Source: Chryseobacterium oryzae (GTDB lineage: Bacteria; Bacteroidota; Bacteroidia; Flavobacteriales; Weeksellaceae). Taken from it: a stretch of DNA of 64,000 nt. Under the pieces are notes generated by a model that ran no database searches, had not been told where the DNA came from, and worked only from the letters and a program-made list of their open reading frames with translations. Both the position numbers and the translations under genes were made by a program. Of the stretch, positions 43,584 to 53,988 are shown piece by piece. Position 1 is the first letter of the stretch, and the number at the start of each line of letters is the position of its first letter. Location of the stretch: assembly GCF_022811665.1 (NCBI RefSeq), contig NZ_CP094529.1:1116001-1180000 (forward strand), in the 5' to 3' direction.

Positions 43584-44138
43584 CTATAAACATTTAATTT
43601 TCGTTTTCATATAGTCAGAAATTTCTTCGTTAGTGGTTAATAAAAGTTTTTCAAAGGCTAGGAGTGAGATTTTAGCACAAGCTTCGGCATCATCTCCAGC
43701 TCTATGATGTTTAAATTCAATATTATGATATTCAGCTAAATGTTTTAAACCATAACGGGGAAGATAATCCCAAGATTTCTTTGCAAGCTGAATACTGCAC
43801 AGATAATGCATTGTTGGAGCAAAAATTCCATAATGATTAAAACAGCCTCTTAAAACTCCGGCATCAAAACTTGCATTGTGGGCAATCATTAGAGTTCCGT
43901 ACATCATTTCTTCAACTTCATACCAAATATCTTCAAATGTAGGAGCATCTTTTACATCTTCAGGATAAATTCCGTGTACATCTATATTTCTCGGATGGAA
44001 GTAAGGATAACTTGGCGGTTTAATAAGCCAGGTTTTAGTTTCAACAATCTTGGAGTTTTGTACGATGCAAATTCCCAACTCACAAGCAGAATTTTTCTCG
44101 TGAGTAGCAGTTTCGAAATCTAAAGCACAAAAATCCAT
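43584..44138 (-). CDS. DnaQ-like 3'-5' exonuclease
   Basis: 184 residues, DEDDh exonuclease: ALDFETAT with the Asp-Glu pair, IAHNASFDAGVL and HHRAGDDAEACA with the catalytic His and Asp. It has no polymerase or BRCT domain, so it is a stand-alone proofreading or oligonucleotide-degrading type. Confidence 0.92.
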   Translation of the reverse strand: MDFCALDFETATHEKNSACELGICIVQNSKIVETKTWLIKPPSYPYFHPRNIDVHGIYPEDVKDAPTFEDIWYEVEEMMYGTLMIAHNASFDAGVLRGCFNHYGIFAPTMHYLCSIQLAKKSWDYLPRYGLKHLAEYHNIEFKHHRAGDDAEACAKISLLAFEKLLLTTNEEISDYMKTKIKCL

Positions 44139-44156
44139 CGATTGTAATATATTAAG

Positions 44157-45149
44157 TTAGATATTTTTCTGTCCAAGAAAGTGTTTGAAAATAAGCCACT
44201 TGCTTTGATAATAGTCTTTTTTTTGATGCTTTTGTCTGCGTCTTATTGTTTCAGGTAATTGAGCGTAAAATCCAAAATGACCTCTTGCCACAGCCCAAAG
44301 ATGGGCAAAACCATTTTTATAGGCAAAGTAAAAAGATGCAACTCCGTCTAAGCATAACCGGAAAAAAATCAAAGGAATTAATTTTGGGAAAGGTAAGTTT
44401 TTTGCCATCATTGATAAATTATTCCGAATATTGAGAAAAGTTTTTTGAGGACTTTGTTTGTTTAAAGTACCGCCTCCTACGTGGTAAATTTTAGATTTTC
44501 CGGTATAATAAATTTTCCTTCCGGAATTAATTAATCTCCAGCAAAGATCTATTTCTTCCTGATGGGCAAAAAATCTTTCATCAAAACCATTTTGTTCCCA
44601 AAAATCTCTGGATCGAATAAAAAAACAACATCCGGAAGCCCAAAAAATTTCTTTTTCGTCGTCATATTGTCCTAAATCTTCTTCAACCTCATCAAAAACT
44701 CTTCCTCGGCAATAAGGATAACCTAAATTATCAATTAATCCGCCACCAGCACCGGCAAATTCAAACTTTGTCTTGTTTTCATAAGATAAAATTTTAGGCT
44801 GAATTGCTGCAATTTCGCTATTGTTTTCAAAAAGGTGTATTACAGGTTCAATCCAATTTGGAGTGACTTCCACATCAGAATTCAGAAGGCAATAATATTC
44901 TGCATTAATGTTCTTTAAACCTGCATTATAACCACCTGCAAAACCAAGATTTTCGGTATTAATTACAATTTTTATTTGTGGATATTCTCTTTTTAAAAAA
45001 TCTACAGAATCATCTGTTGATAAATTGTCGATTACATATATCTCTGCTTCTTCAGAATTTTCAGTGACACTCGGAAGAAATTTTTCAAGCCAAACCTTGC
45101 CATTCCAATTAAGTATAACAACGGCAATCTTTTCATTTTTTACATTCAT
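44157..45149 (-). CDS. Family 2 glycosyltransferase
   Basis: 330 residues. GT-A fold: VVILNWNGKVWLEKFLPS at the start, YVIDNLSTDDSVDFL, ENLGFAGGYNAGL and LLNSDVEV as the DxD-like metal site. It is similar to rhamnosyl- or dTDP-sugar transferases of surface polysaccharides. Its start directly abuts the stop of the acyltransferase gene upstream, so the pair is co-translated and probably serves the cell envelope. Confidence 0.9.
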   Translation of the reverse strand: MNVKNEKIAVVILNWNGKVWLEKFLPSVTENSEEAEIYVIDNLSTDDSVDFLKREYPQIKIVINTENLGFAGGYNAGLKNINAEYYCLLNSDVEVTPNWIEPVIHLFENNSEIAAIQPKILSYENKTKFEFAGAGGGLIDNLGYPYCRGRVFDEVEEDLGQYDDEKEIFWASGCCFFIRSRDFWEQNGFDERFFAHQEEIDLCWRLINSGRKIYYTGKSKIYHVGGGTLNKQSPQKTFLNIRNNLSMMAKNLPFPKLIPLIFFRLCLDGVASFYFAYKNGFAHLWAVARGHFGFYAQLPETIRRRQKHQKKDYYQSKWLIFKHFLGQKNI

Positions 45150-46028
45150 CTATTCTCCGTCGTAAGTTTTAATTGCGTCCTGATACTTCCATTTTCTGTG
45201 AGACCACAAATAGTTATCAGGATTTTTTCTGATTGTATTTTCAAGCAATTGATGAAATTTTTTAACCACTTCGTTTTTCACAAATTTCTCACCGTCGGGA
45301 TAAATTCTATGGTAATTGACTTGGTAAAATCCTCTTTTTACCTTCTTCATTTCACAGTAAATAAAAATGAGATCCATTCTTGTAGCCAGTTTATCGTAAC
45401 CAATAAAAGCGGGAGTGCTTTGGTTAAGAAATTTTAAACCATAATTTACATGAGCAATATGAGGAGTCTGGTCTGCCACAAACATATAAATAGATTCTCC
45501 ATCATTGGGATTTCGGAAAATATTTAAGATGACTTCATTAGCTTCCAAAGCTTCGTTTCCGAATCTGTTGCGGACTTTTTTCATCTGGTCTTCCCAAAAA
45601 CTACTGTTCACTTTTCTGTAAACAGGATGAGAATTTTTTTGCGGAGTAAGAGTTGCTAATGCATTGATCCATTCCCAGTTAAAAACATGACCTGCCAAAA
45701 GAATAATGTTTTTTCCTTCTGCTTTGGCTTCGTGGAATAATTCTTGATTAATATGCTGCATTCTTACCCGAGATTCTACTTCGGAAATACTGAAAGATTT
45801 AACGGTTTCTGCCAAATAATCTGAAAAATTGCGATAGAATTTTTTACGAATTTCGGTGATTTCTTCTTCAGATTTGTCTGGAAAAGAATGTTGAAGATTT
45901 TGGGTAATTACTTTTTTCCTGTATCCGATTAAATAATAATTGAGGAAGAAAATAATGTCCGAGAAAATATAAAGTATTTTCAGCGGAAGTTTAGATATTA
46001 AGTAGAGTATTTTTATTAATAAATTCAT
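45150..46028 (-). CDS. Lipid A biosynthesis acyltransferase (LpxL/HtrB-like)
   Basis: 292 residues. Membrane anchor near the N-terminus and the family HxxxxE motif in AGHVFNWEW, then VYRKVNSSFWE and the later ADQTPHIAHV. It adds a secondary acyl chain to lipid A or acylates a related lipid at the inner membrane. Confidence 0.9.
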   Translation of the reverse strand: MNLLIKILYLISKLPLKILYIFSDIIFFLNYYLIGYRKKVITQNLQHSFPDKSEEEITEIRKKFYRNFSDYLAETVKSFSISEVESRVRMQHINQELFHEAKAEGKNIILLAGHVFNWEWINALATLTPQKNSHPVYRKVNSSFWEDQMKKVRNRFGNEALEANEVILNIFRNPNDGESIYMFVADQTPHIAHVNYGLKFLNQSTPAFIGYDKLATRMDLIFIYCEMKKVKRGFYQVNYHRIYPDGEKFVKNEVVKKFHQLLENTIRKNPDNYLWSHRKWKYQDAIKTYDGE

Positions 46029-46175
46029 AAAACAGACAAATTTACTAATAAAATTTTTACGGTTTTAAATTTCAGCTTAATTACCTTTAATTTTTTAATT
46101 TTAACTGCTGAAATTAATGAGCAAAAGCTTTTACGGAGTTGAAGCAGTTGGTTATAATATTTTAATAAATTCATT

Positions 46176-46745
46176 ATGAAAAAATTGTTGATAACAGGGC
46201 TTTTAAGCTTTGGAATCCTTACTTTCTCTCAGGAATTGAAAGAAAAAACGAATGAAAGAGAAACCAATAAAGCGCTGTTGATAAAAACAGATCATGCAGA
46301 ATTGCAGGCTCAAAAAAAAGCAGCAGAAGAGAAATCTACATTACCAAAACCTTACAATCCGAAGGCTAATGCAGAACAGGATATTAAAAAACTAATTGCA
46401 AAAGCTAAAAAAGAGAATAAAAATATCATGATTCAGGCGGGTGGAAATTGGTGTATTTGGTGTTTAAGATTCAACCAGTTTGTTCAGACTAATGACGAGC
46501 TTAAAAAAATTGTAGATAAAAACTTTCTGTATTATCATCTTAATTATTCTCCCGATAATAAGAATGAAAAAGTTTTTGCTAAATACGATAAACCGGGAGA
46601 TAAATTCGGATATCCAGTCTTTATTGTTCTCGATAAGACCGGAAAGCTCATTCACATTCAAAGAAGTGATGTTTTAGAAGAAGGTAAAGGATACGGCTTG
46701 GAGAAAGTAAAAGATTTTTTTCTACAATGGGTTCCTAAAAAGTAA
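46176..46745 (+). CDS. Exported thioredoxin-like protein
   Basis: 189 residues with a signal peptide (KKLLITGLLSFGILTFSQ). Thioredoxin fold at about 75-185, redox site GGNWCIWCLRF (CIWC) and the cis-Pro segment GYPVFIVLD. Predicted periplasmic disulfide reductase or thiol handling protein of the DUF255/thioredoxin_7 type. Confidence 0.88.
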   Translation: MKKLLITGLLSFGILTFSQELKEKTNERETNKALLIKTDHAELQAQKKAAEEKSTLPKPYNPKANAEQDIKKLIAKAKKENKNIMIQAGGNWCIWCLRFNQFVQTNDELKKIVDKNFLYYHLNYSPDNKNEKVFAKYDKPGDKFGYPVFIVLDKTGKLIHIQRSDVLEEGKGYGLEKVKDFFLQWVPKK

Positions 46746-46767
46746 TAAAATAAATTTTATAAAACTT

Positions 46768-46800
46768 AAATCGGTTTGCAGGTAATGCAGCCGATTTTTT
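46768..46800. terminator. Bidirectional terminator between converging genes
   Basis: AAATCGG and TGCA pair with TGCA and CCGATTT around a GGTAA loop with small bulges, with a T run on the plus strand. Confidence 0.75.
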
Positions 46801-46803
46801 GTT

Positions 46804-47280
46804 TTAATTTAGATTTCTGTAAATTTTCCATTCTTCAAAACGATGCTGTATCATTTGTTTCATAAGATTGTAATTTTCGAAGCTGTCTTCAATATGATAA
46901 AAAGTTTCGTATTCAAAACCCATTTGCTCAGCTTTTAAGTCGAAAAGATGAATATAATCATTTGCGAAAGAACTGTATTCTTCCCCAAAATCTGTATCAT
47001 CAACATAATAATCTTTCGCGAAACTATTTCCCATTTCAGTAAGATGTAATTCAGAAAAAACACCTTTCAGCTCATCAAGAATAAATTCTGCACCGGTTAT
47101 TTGTTTTTGTTTGAGTTTTTCAAGACTAGTTGAAGCATTTTTCTTTAAGTCAGAAGAAATCATATTATTTTCAACACACCAAAAGAAAAACATACCTGTA
47201 TGAGAAGCACTGTTTTGCTGAGGAAGATTCTTCGGGAAATCACTTCCGAAATGCCAGGAAGCATCGTCATATATAACCAT
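46804..47280 (-). CDS. Uncharacterised conserved protein (DUF7832-like)
   Basis: 158 residues, acidic, soluble. The N-terminus has DDASWHFGSDFPKNLPQQNSAS-type text and HTGMFFFWCVENN. I associate this with a family of cytosolic proteins of unknown function often found near toxin-immunity genes (DUF7832), but only from memory. It is a single gene. Confidence 0.7.
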   Translation of the reverse strand: MVIYDDASWHFGSDFPKNLPQQNSASHTGMFFFWCVENNMISSDLKKNASTSLEKLKQKQITGAEFILDELKGVFSELHLTEMGNSFAKDYYVDDTDFGEEYSSFANDYIHLFDLKAEQMGFEYETFYHIEDSFENYNLMKQMIQHRFEEWKIYRNLN

Positions 47281-47375
47281 AAATAGAGAGTTGATAATAT
47301 TTTTCTGTTCGTTTCAAAGATATAAAAAATCATTTTTTCTTTGTTGGCTCCCGATAATTTTACTTCATTTGTATC

Positions 47376-48626
47376 ATGAAAAATGCAGTTCTTATTACCA
47401 TTGGTGATGAAATTCTTTCGGGCAATACGTTAGACAGCAATTCTAATTATATTGCAGCACAGCTTAAAGATGTTGGGATTACTGTTAAACAGATTTTTAC
47501 AATATCTGATGAGATTGAAATAATTAAAAATACCCTTACATCTGCTTTCGAGATAGGCGATTTGGTGATAACAACCGGCGGTCTGGGTCCTACAAGAGAC
47601 GATAAAACAAAAAAAGCACTTGCCGAATTTTTTAATGATGAAATCGCTTTAGATGAAGCTACTTTTGAACATCTTAAAGCTTATATGGAGAAACGCGGAA
47701 GAATAGAAATTCTGGAAAGAAACCGAGAACAGGCATTTGTTCCTACAAAATCAACTGTTTTTCAGAATCATTACGGTACTGCACCTTGTATGATGATGAA
47801 ATATGGAAACAAACTTTCTTTCAGTCTTCCGGGAGTTCCTTATGAAGTAAAACCGCTCATAAAAGATCAAATTATTCCTTATTTGCAGGAAAAATTTAAG
47901 CTGGAATTCATCCAAAGCAGAATAGTTTCTGTTGTAGGAATTCCGGAAAGTATTTTGGCGGATAAAATTGAAAACTGGGAATTATCACTCCCGGAAAATA
48001 TGCAATTGTCTTACCTTCCTATTGGGAACCGTGTAAAATTAAGAATTACAGCCAACGGGATAAATGAACAGGTTTTAAATATTCAGCTTGAAGATGAGAT
48101 TCAAAAATTGTTTCCCATTATCGGAGAAAATATAATTGCAACTTACCAAGACAAAATAGAAGTGATTCTAGGGGAAATTTTAAGTGAAAAAAAACTGACA
48201 ATTTCTACTGCAGAAAGTTGTACAGGAGGAGAACTGGCAAAAATGCTTACCTCGAATCCCGGAAGTTCACAGTATTTTTACGGAGGAATTGTAGCGTATG
48301 CAACCGAAAAGAAAACCAAAATTCTGAACGTTTCTGAAGGAACCATAGAGCGTTTTACCGTTGTAAGCGAAGAAGTAGCAAGAGAAATGGCAGAAGGCTG
48401 TCAAAATCTTTTCAGCACAGATATTTCTATTTCTTCAACAGGAGTTGCCGGTCCCGGAAAAGGAGAAGATGGAAAAGATGTAGGAACTGTGTATTATACT
48501 ATTAGAGTGAATAATCATTCTCAAACTTTCAAACTGTTTCTTCCACATCTCGAAAGACAGGATTTCATTTACTTTGTTTCGCAGAAAATTCTTCAGGATC
48601 TGGTAGGAATTTTAATTGAAAAATAA
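47376..48626 (+). CDS. cinA: CinA-like protein (competence/damage-inducible)
   Basis: 416 residues, both CinA domains. The N-terminal MoaB-like COG1058 domain (1-170) has ITIGDEILSGNTLDSNS and TTGGLGPTRDD, with ADP-ribose pyrophosphatase activity in homologues. The C-terminal PncC-type domain (about 260-412) has STAESCTGGELAKML, NMN deamidase. It probably recycles pyridine nucleotides. Confidence 0.95.
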   Translation: MKNAVLITIGDEILSGNTLDSNSNYIAAQLKDVGITVKQIFTISDEIEIIKNTLTSAFEIGDLVITTGGLGPTRDDKTKKALAEFFNDEIALDEATFEHLKAYMEKRGRIEILERNREQAFVPTKSTVFQNHYGTAPCMMMKYGNKLSFSLPGVPYEVKPLIKDQIIPYLQEKFKLEFIQSRIVSVVGIPESILADKIENWELSLPENMQLSYLPIGNRVKLRITANGINEQVLNIQLEDEIQKLFPIIGENIIATYQDKIEVILGEILSEKKLTISTAESCTGGELAKMLTSNPGSSQYFYGGIVAYATEKKTKILNVSEGTIERFTVVSEEVAREMAEGCQNLFSTDISISSTGVAGPGKGEDGKDVGTVYYTIRVNNHSQTFKLFLPHLERQDFIYFVSQKILQDLVGILIEK

Positions 48627-48809
48627 TTGGAAGTTTTTTAAGTAACAAAAATTTAAAAAGAGATACTCATTAATATGTAATTCAAAATCGTTAAGATTGT
48701 TTTGAGGAACCTTATTTTAAACCATTTCAATTTAACGATTATCTGGAATATAACCGATGAAATGAAATAATTTCATAATTTTAACAAAAAATAAAAGACT
48801 TATTTAAAT

Positions 48810-50864
48810 ATGAAAAGACTCACATTTTCCTTGTTTTTATTAGCAGGAGTTTGTTCACAGAGTACACTTACAGCCCAAACAAAATCTACTCAGGCTACAG
48901 CGCAAAAAGATAATGGGTTAGATATTAGTTTAATGGATCAGTCTGTACGTCCACAAGATGATTTTTACAATTACGTAAGTGGTAGTTGGATGAAAACAGC
49001 AAAAATCCCGGCGGATAAACCCACTTGGGGAAGCTTCAACAAGCTTGCTGATGATACCGATAATAATTCGATGACGATTCTTAACTCTCTTTTGAAAGAT
49101 AAATTTGCAGACGGAAGTGAAGGGAAGAAAATTCAGGATCTCTATGCTACATATATGGATATGAAGAAGAGAAATGCAGACGGAATAAAACCAATTGGGG
49201 AAAACATCAAGAAAATTGATGCGATAAAAAATCTTACAGATTTACAGAATTATCTTGCATCGGTTACCAAAGAGGGAGACAATAATTTCTACGGATGGGG
49301 TGTTTATGCCGATTTGAAAAATTCTAATATGAATGCGGTATATTTAGGAGACGCTTCATTGGGTTTAGGAAGAGATTACTATCAGAAAGTTGATACCAAA
49401 AATACAGAAGCACTTGCTGAGTACGAAAAATATGTTGCATCTATGCTTTCTGAACTTGGATATAAAAATTCTGCAGCTTCGGCAAAAGCAATTGTAAATT
49501 ACGAAAAAAGCATTGCTAAACATTTGCTTACCAACGAGCAAAGCAGAGACAATACTTTACAGTATAATCCTAAAACGATGGCAGAACTTTCTGCTCTTGT
49601 GAAGAATGTAGATTTACCATCTTACCTTAAAAAAGTGGGTGTGAAAACAGACCGAATCATCATTGGAGAATTAGATTATTACAAGAATTTTGATAATCTT
49701 GTAAATGCAAAAAATCTTTCGGTTATTAAGGATTATCTTAAATTTCACTTAATTAATGGCAGTGCTAATTATCTTAGTGAGAAATTAGGGAATATGAAAT
49801 TTGCATTCTATGGTAAATATCTTAGAGGGCAACAGGAACAAAGAGCTTTAAACAAAAGAGGTTACGAATTAATCAATAGTTCTTTAGGGGAAGCTTTCGG
49901 TAAGCTGTATGTAGAAAAATATTTTCCTGCTGAAGCAAAAGCACAGATGGTTGAGCTAATTGATTATTTAAAGAAAAGCTTTGCAGTTCACATCAATAAT
50001 TTAGAATGGATGTCTGCGGTTACGAAAGAAAAAGCAATGGCTAAATTGAATAAATTTACCGTAAAAGTTGCTTATCCTGATAAATGGAAAGATTATTCTA
50101 AACTGAATATCGTTCCGGAATCTAAAGGTGGAAATCTTTATGCCAACCTACAGAATATTTCTGAGTGGCAATATAACAGAGAATTGGAAAAAGTAGGAAA
50201 ACCTGTTGATAAAACAGAGTGGGGAATGACTCCGCAAACGGTAAATGCTTACTACAATCCGGTTTTTAACGAAATCGTTTTCCCTGCGGCTATTCTTCAG
50301 CCACCATTTTTTAATCCTAAAGCAGATGCAGCGGTGAATTTTGGAGCCATTGGAGCTGTAATTGGACACGAAATGAGCCACGGATTTGATGATTCTGGAG
50401 CACAGTTTGATGCAGACGGAAATTTAGTCGATTGGTGGACACCAGAAGATAAAGCTAATTTTGAAAAAGCAACAAAAGCTTTAGCTTCTCAATACGACAA
50501 ATACGAACCTGTGAAAGGAACTTTCGTTAACGGAACTTTCACCAATGGTGAAAATATTGCCGATTTGGGAGGAGTAAGTATTGCTTATGATGCATTGCAA
50601 ATGTATCTTAAAGATAAAGGAAACCCAGGTAAAATAAGTGGTTTTACTCAAGATCAGAGATTTTTCCTAAGTTGGGCTACAGTTTGGAGAACATTATCCA
50701 GCGAAAAATATATGGTAAATCAGGTAAAAACAGATCCGCATTCGCCTGGTTATTTTAGAAGTTTTGGACCTCTTACTAACGTAGATGCTTTTTACAAAGC
50801 TTTCGATGTAAAACCTGGGGATAGACTATATAAAAAACCGGAAGAAAGAATTAAAATCTGGTAA
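48810..50864 (+). CDS. M13-family metallopeptidase (PepO/neprilysin-like)
   Basis: 684 residues with a signal peptide or lipoprotein-like start (about 1-22, LAGVCSQ). Zinc site: GHEMSHGF at about 519 (HExxH) and ENIADLGG with the third ligand. The N-terminal helical lobe with DLSLMDQSVRPQDDFYNYVSGSW-like text is typical. Predicted periplasmic or outer-membrane oligopeptide endopeptidase. Confidence 0.94.
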   Translation: MKRLTFSLFLLAGVCSQSTLTAQTKSTQATAQKDNGLDISLMDQSVRPQDDFYNYVSGSWMKTAKIPADKPTWGSFNKLADDTDNNSMTILNSLLKDKFADGSEGKKIQDLYATYMDMKKRNADGIKPIGENIKKIDAIKNLTDLQNYLASVTKEGDNNFYGWGVYADLKNSNMNAVYLGDASLGLGRDYYQKVDTKNTEALAEYEKYVASMLSELGYKNSAASAKAIVNYEKSIAKHLLTNEQSRDNTLQYNPKTMAELSALVKNVDLPSYLKKVGVKTDRIIIGELDYYKNFDNLVNAKNLSVIKDYLKFHLINGSANYLSEKLGNMKFAFYGKYLRGQQEQRALNKRGYELINSSLGEAFGKLYVEKYFPAEAKAQMVELIDYLKKSFAVHINNLEWMSAVTKEKAMAKLNKFTVKVAYPDKWKDYSKLNIVPESKGGNLYANLQNISEWQYNRELEKVGKPVDKTEWGMTPQTVNAYYNPVFNEIVFPAAILQPPFFNPKADAAVNFGAIGAVIGHEMSHGFDDSGAQFDADGNLVDWWTPEDKANFEKATKALASQYDKYEPVKGTFVNGTFTNGENIADLGGVSIAYDALQMYLKDKGNPGKISGFTQDQRFFLSWATVWRTLSSEKYMVNQVKTDPHSPGYFRSFGPLTNVDAFYKAFDVKPGDRLYKKPEERIKIW

Positions 50865-50886
50865 TTACTATAATTTATAACAAAAC

Positions 50887-50923
50887 AAGGGCTGTCAAGA
50901 AAAAGATTTGACAGCCCTTTTTT
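50887..50923 (+). terminator. Strong Rho-independent terminator
   Basis: AAGGGCTGTCAA (50887-50898) and TTGACAGCCCTT (50908-50919), 12-bp perfect arms and a T run. Confidence 0.92.
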
Positions 50924-50992
50924 GTTTTTGTACTGAATCAATCATTTTTCTCAATCACGATTATTAAATCTTAGTTTACGCTTTCTATTCCC

Positions 50993-51000
50993 TAAATTTG
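50993..51000 (+). promoter_or_regulatory. -7 element TAAATTTG upstream of the M16 gene
   Basis: Exact TAnnTTTG match 27 bases before the start codon at 51028. Confidence 0.5.
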
Positions 51001-51027
51001 TAGTTTTTAAGAATAATAAGAATTTTA

Positions 51028-53901
51028 ATGATAATGATTGATAAGATATATATTGAACGTAATAGGACAGATAAAAATAATCGCAAATACATTACGGTAG
51101 ATAACGACAAAAATAATGTTAGAATTTATACTCTTAAAAATGGTCTGCAGATTTTTCTTTCCCAAAATTACGATGCTCCAAGAATACAGACTTTTATTCC
51201 CGTAAAAACAGGGAGTAATAATGATCCTTCAGACAATACAGGATTGGCTCATTATCTCGAACATATGATGTTTAAAGGAACTTCCAGACTTGGAACTCAA
51301 AACTGGGAGCAGGAAAAAGTGTTGCTTAATGAAATTTCAGAATTGTATGAAAAGCATAAAGCAGAGCAAAATTCAGATAAAAAGAAAGAAATTTATCAGG
51401 AAATAGACCGCCTTTCGCAGGAAGCAAGTAAATATGCTATTGCGAACGAATATGATAAAGCAATTTCGTCTTTGGGAGCTACAGGAACCAATGCTCATAC
51501 TTGGTTTGATGAAACGGTGTACAAAAATAATATTCCTAAAAATGAACTCGAAAAATGGCTGAAAATTGAAAAAGAAAGATTTTCTGAAATGGTTTTAAGG
51601 CTTTTTCATACCGAACTAGAATCGGTATATGAAGAATTTAACAGAGCTCAGGATAATGATTCTCGATTGGTAAATTATGAGCTGATGGATGCTCTTTTTC
51701 CAACTCATCCTAACGGACAGCAGACTACTTTGGGAAATCCTGAACATCTGAAAAACCCTTCAATGAAAGCTATTCATAAATACTTTGATGAGTATTATGT
51801 TCCAAACAATTTTGCACTGGTATTAGTTGGAGATTTAGATTTTGAAGAAACCGTAGAGCTTATTGAAAAGTATTTTGGAACTATTCCTTACCGAGAATTA
51901 CCTCAAAAAAATAAAATTACAGAAAAGCCGATTACAGAAGTGGTTGTTAGAACTGTAAAAAGTCCTACGACACCAAGAGTTCAGCTTGCTTGGAGAACCG
52001 ATAGTTATGGCACTAAAGAAGCCATGCTAGCCGATATTACCGCAAATATTTTAAGCAATAGAGGAGAAGCGGGATTGTTGGATCTCAATATCAATCAGAC
52101 CCAAAAAATGCTTTGGGCACAGGCATATTCTTTAGGATTAAAAGAATACGGTTATTTCTCTGTTGTAGCTGTTCCAAAAGAAAATCAAACTTTAGACGAA
52201 GCTAAAGATATGATTTTGGATCAGATTAATTTGGTGAAAAAGGGTGATTTCCCAGATTGGATGCTTCCTGCCATTATCAACGATTTCAAAATTCAGCGTC
52301 AGAAAGCCCTAGAAACGGCAGAAGGTTTGGCTACCAATCTTTATGATACTTATATAAAAGGAAGAACTTGGGCAGAAGAACTTAGTGAAATGGATTTATA
52401 TGCTTCGTTTACCAAAGATGATATTGTTGAATTTGCCAATAGTTTTTTTAAAGAAAATTATGTGGTTATTAATAAAGAAAAAGGGATTAATGATAAGCTT
52501 TTAAGAGTAGAAAATCCGGGAATTACTCCTATACAAATTAACCGTGAAGCTCAATCTGAATTTTTAACGGATATTCTGAACGAAAAAACGGTGGACATTC
52601 TGCCTGAATTCGTTGATTATCGAAAGGAAATCAGCACAGATGTCATTAAAAATAAAAAGATAAGCTATGTGAAAAATAAATACAATGATATTGCACAGGT
52701 ACATTTTATTTTTCCGATGGGGAGCGACAACGACCGGGAATTGGGGATATCTACTCAGATAATTCAATATTTGGGAACAGAAAAATTTTCGCCTGAAGAT
52801 CTCAAAAAAGAATTTTTTAAAATTGGAATTACCAACGATTTCAAAACTGCTTCAGACCAGCTTACTATTTCGCTAAACGGTTTGGAATCTAATATTGAAA
52901 AAGGAATTGAGCTTTTGCTTCATTGGCTGTCGGATGTAAAACCGGAGCAGGAAATCTACAATCAGTTTGTAGAAACACTTTTAGAAAATCGTGAAGCGGT
53001 TAAAAAAGATAAAAACCGTATCATGACTGCACTTACCACTTATACAAAACTGGGTAAAACATCCAGATTTTTGGATATTATCTCAGAAAATGAGCTTAAA
53101 AATGCTCAAATTGAAGATTTTACCAATCGTATGAAGCAGCTTTTTAGATTTCCATATCAAGTTTTTTACTACGGAAAAGATTGGGGAAACTTTAAAAATT
53201 ATATTTCCCTCTATATTCAGCCTGAAACCTGCAAAGTTGCGGAAGCAAAGATTTATCCAGAGCCGGAAACTTCCGGAAATGTATATTTTACAGATTATGA
53301 TATGGTACAGATGGAAATGAGTAAAGTGGGAAGAGGAAAACTGGTGAATCCTGAAAATTTCGGTAAAATAAACGTTTTTAATGAATATTTTGGTCGTGGT
53401 TTGTCATCTATTGTGTTTCAGGAAATTCGTGAAAGTAAAAGTTTAGCGTATTCTGCGTATGTTTCCTATGCTCCCAATTCCGAACTTCACCATCACGATT
53501 ATATTTCTACCTATATAGGAACTCAACCCGATAAGCTGCAAATTGCAGTCGATACCATGTCAGATTTGATGAATGAACTTCCTGAAGTACCCGTTCAGTT
53601 TGAAAATGCTAAAAAATCTGCTCTAAAACAGATTGCATCGACAAGAATTACCAGAACGAACCTGTTTTTCAATACTTTAAGACTTAAAAAACTTGGGATA
53701 ACCCATGATTTCAGAAAAGATATATTTCGACAGATTTCAGATCTTACATTTGATGATTTGAGAGATTTTTACAATCAGGAAATTAAGTCTATACAATACA
53801 ATACTGCAATAATCGGCAAAAAGGAAAATCTGGATGCTGAAGCAGCCCATCAAATGGGAACATTCTCGGAACTTAATTTGGAAGAAATTTTCGGGTATTA
53901 A
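51028..53901 (+). CDS. M16-family (insulinase-like) metallopeptidase
   Basis: 957 residues, long form with two pitrilysin halves. The N-terminal half has the inverted zinc motif HYLEH at about residue 75 with the distal Glu in ESVYEEFNRAQ. The second half is inactive, as usual. There is no signal peptide, unlike many Bacteroidota M16 proteins, so it may act in the cytoplasm, unless the start is wrong; only a short alternative upstream exists. Confidence 0.92.
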   Translation: MIMIDKIYIERNRTDKNNRKYITVDNDKNNVRIYTLKNGLQIFLSQNYDAPRIQTFIPVKTGSNNDPSDNTGLAHYLEHMMFKGTSRLGTQNWEQEKVLLNEISELYEKHKAEQNSDKKKEIYQEIDRLSQEASKYAIANEYDKAISSLGATGTNAHTWFDETVYKNNIPKNELEKWLKIEKERFSEMVLRLFHTELESVYEEFNRAQDNDSRLVNYELMDALFPTHPNGQQTTLGNPEHLKNPSMKAIHKYFDEYYVPNNFALVLVGDLDFEETVELIEKYFGTIPYRELPQKNKITEKPITEVVVRTVKSPTTPRVQLAWRTDSYGTKEAMLADITANILSNRGEAGLLDLNINQTQKMLWAQAYSLGLKEYGYFSVVAVPKENQTLDEAKDMILDQINLVKKGDFPDWMLPAIINDFKIQRQKALETAEGLATNLYDTYIKGRTWAEELSEMDLYASFTKDDIVEFANSFFKENYVVINKEKGINDKLLRVENPGITPIQINREAQSEFLTDILNEKTVDILPEFVDYRKEISTDVIKNKKISYVKNKYNDIAQVHFIFPMGSDNDRELGISTQIIQYLGTEKFSPEDLKKEFFKIGITNDFKTASDQLTISLNGLESNIEKGIELLLHWLSDVKPEQEIYNQFVETLLENREAVKKDKNRIMTALTTYTKLGKTSRFLDIISENELKNAQIEDFTNRMKQLFRFPYQVFYYGKDWGNFKNYISLYIQPETCKVAEAKIYPEPETSGNVYFTDYDMVQMEMSKVGRGKLVNPENFGKINVFNEYFGRGLSSIVFQEIRESKSLAYSAYVSYAPNSELHHHDYISTYIGTQPDKLQIAVDTMSDLMNELPEVPVQFENAKKSALKQIASTRITRTNLFFNTLRLKKLGITHDFRKDIFRQISDLTFDDLRDFYNQEIKSIQYNTAIIGKKENLDAEAAHQMGTFSELNLEEIFGY

Positions 53902-53920
53902 ATTTAAAGAACTGAAATAA

Positions 53921-53957
53921 AAAGACCATTTCATATTCATTGAAACGGTCTTTTTTT
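53921..53957. terminator. Bidirectional terminator between M16 and S46 genes
   Basis: AAAGACC-A-TTTCA pairs with TGAAA-C-GGTCTTT, followed by T on both strands. Confidence 0.82.
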
Positions 53958-53988
53958 ATTTTTAAACTCTATTTTTAGCTCAAGAAAT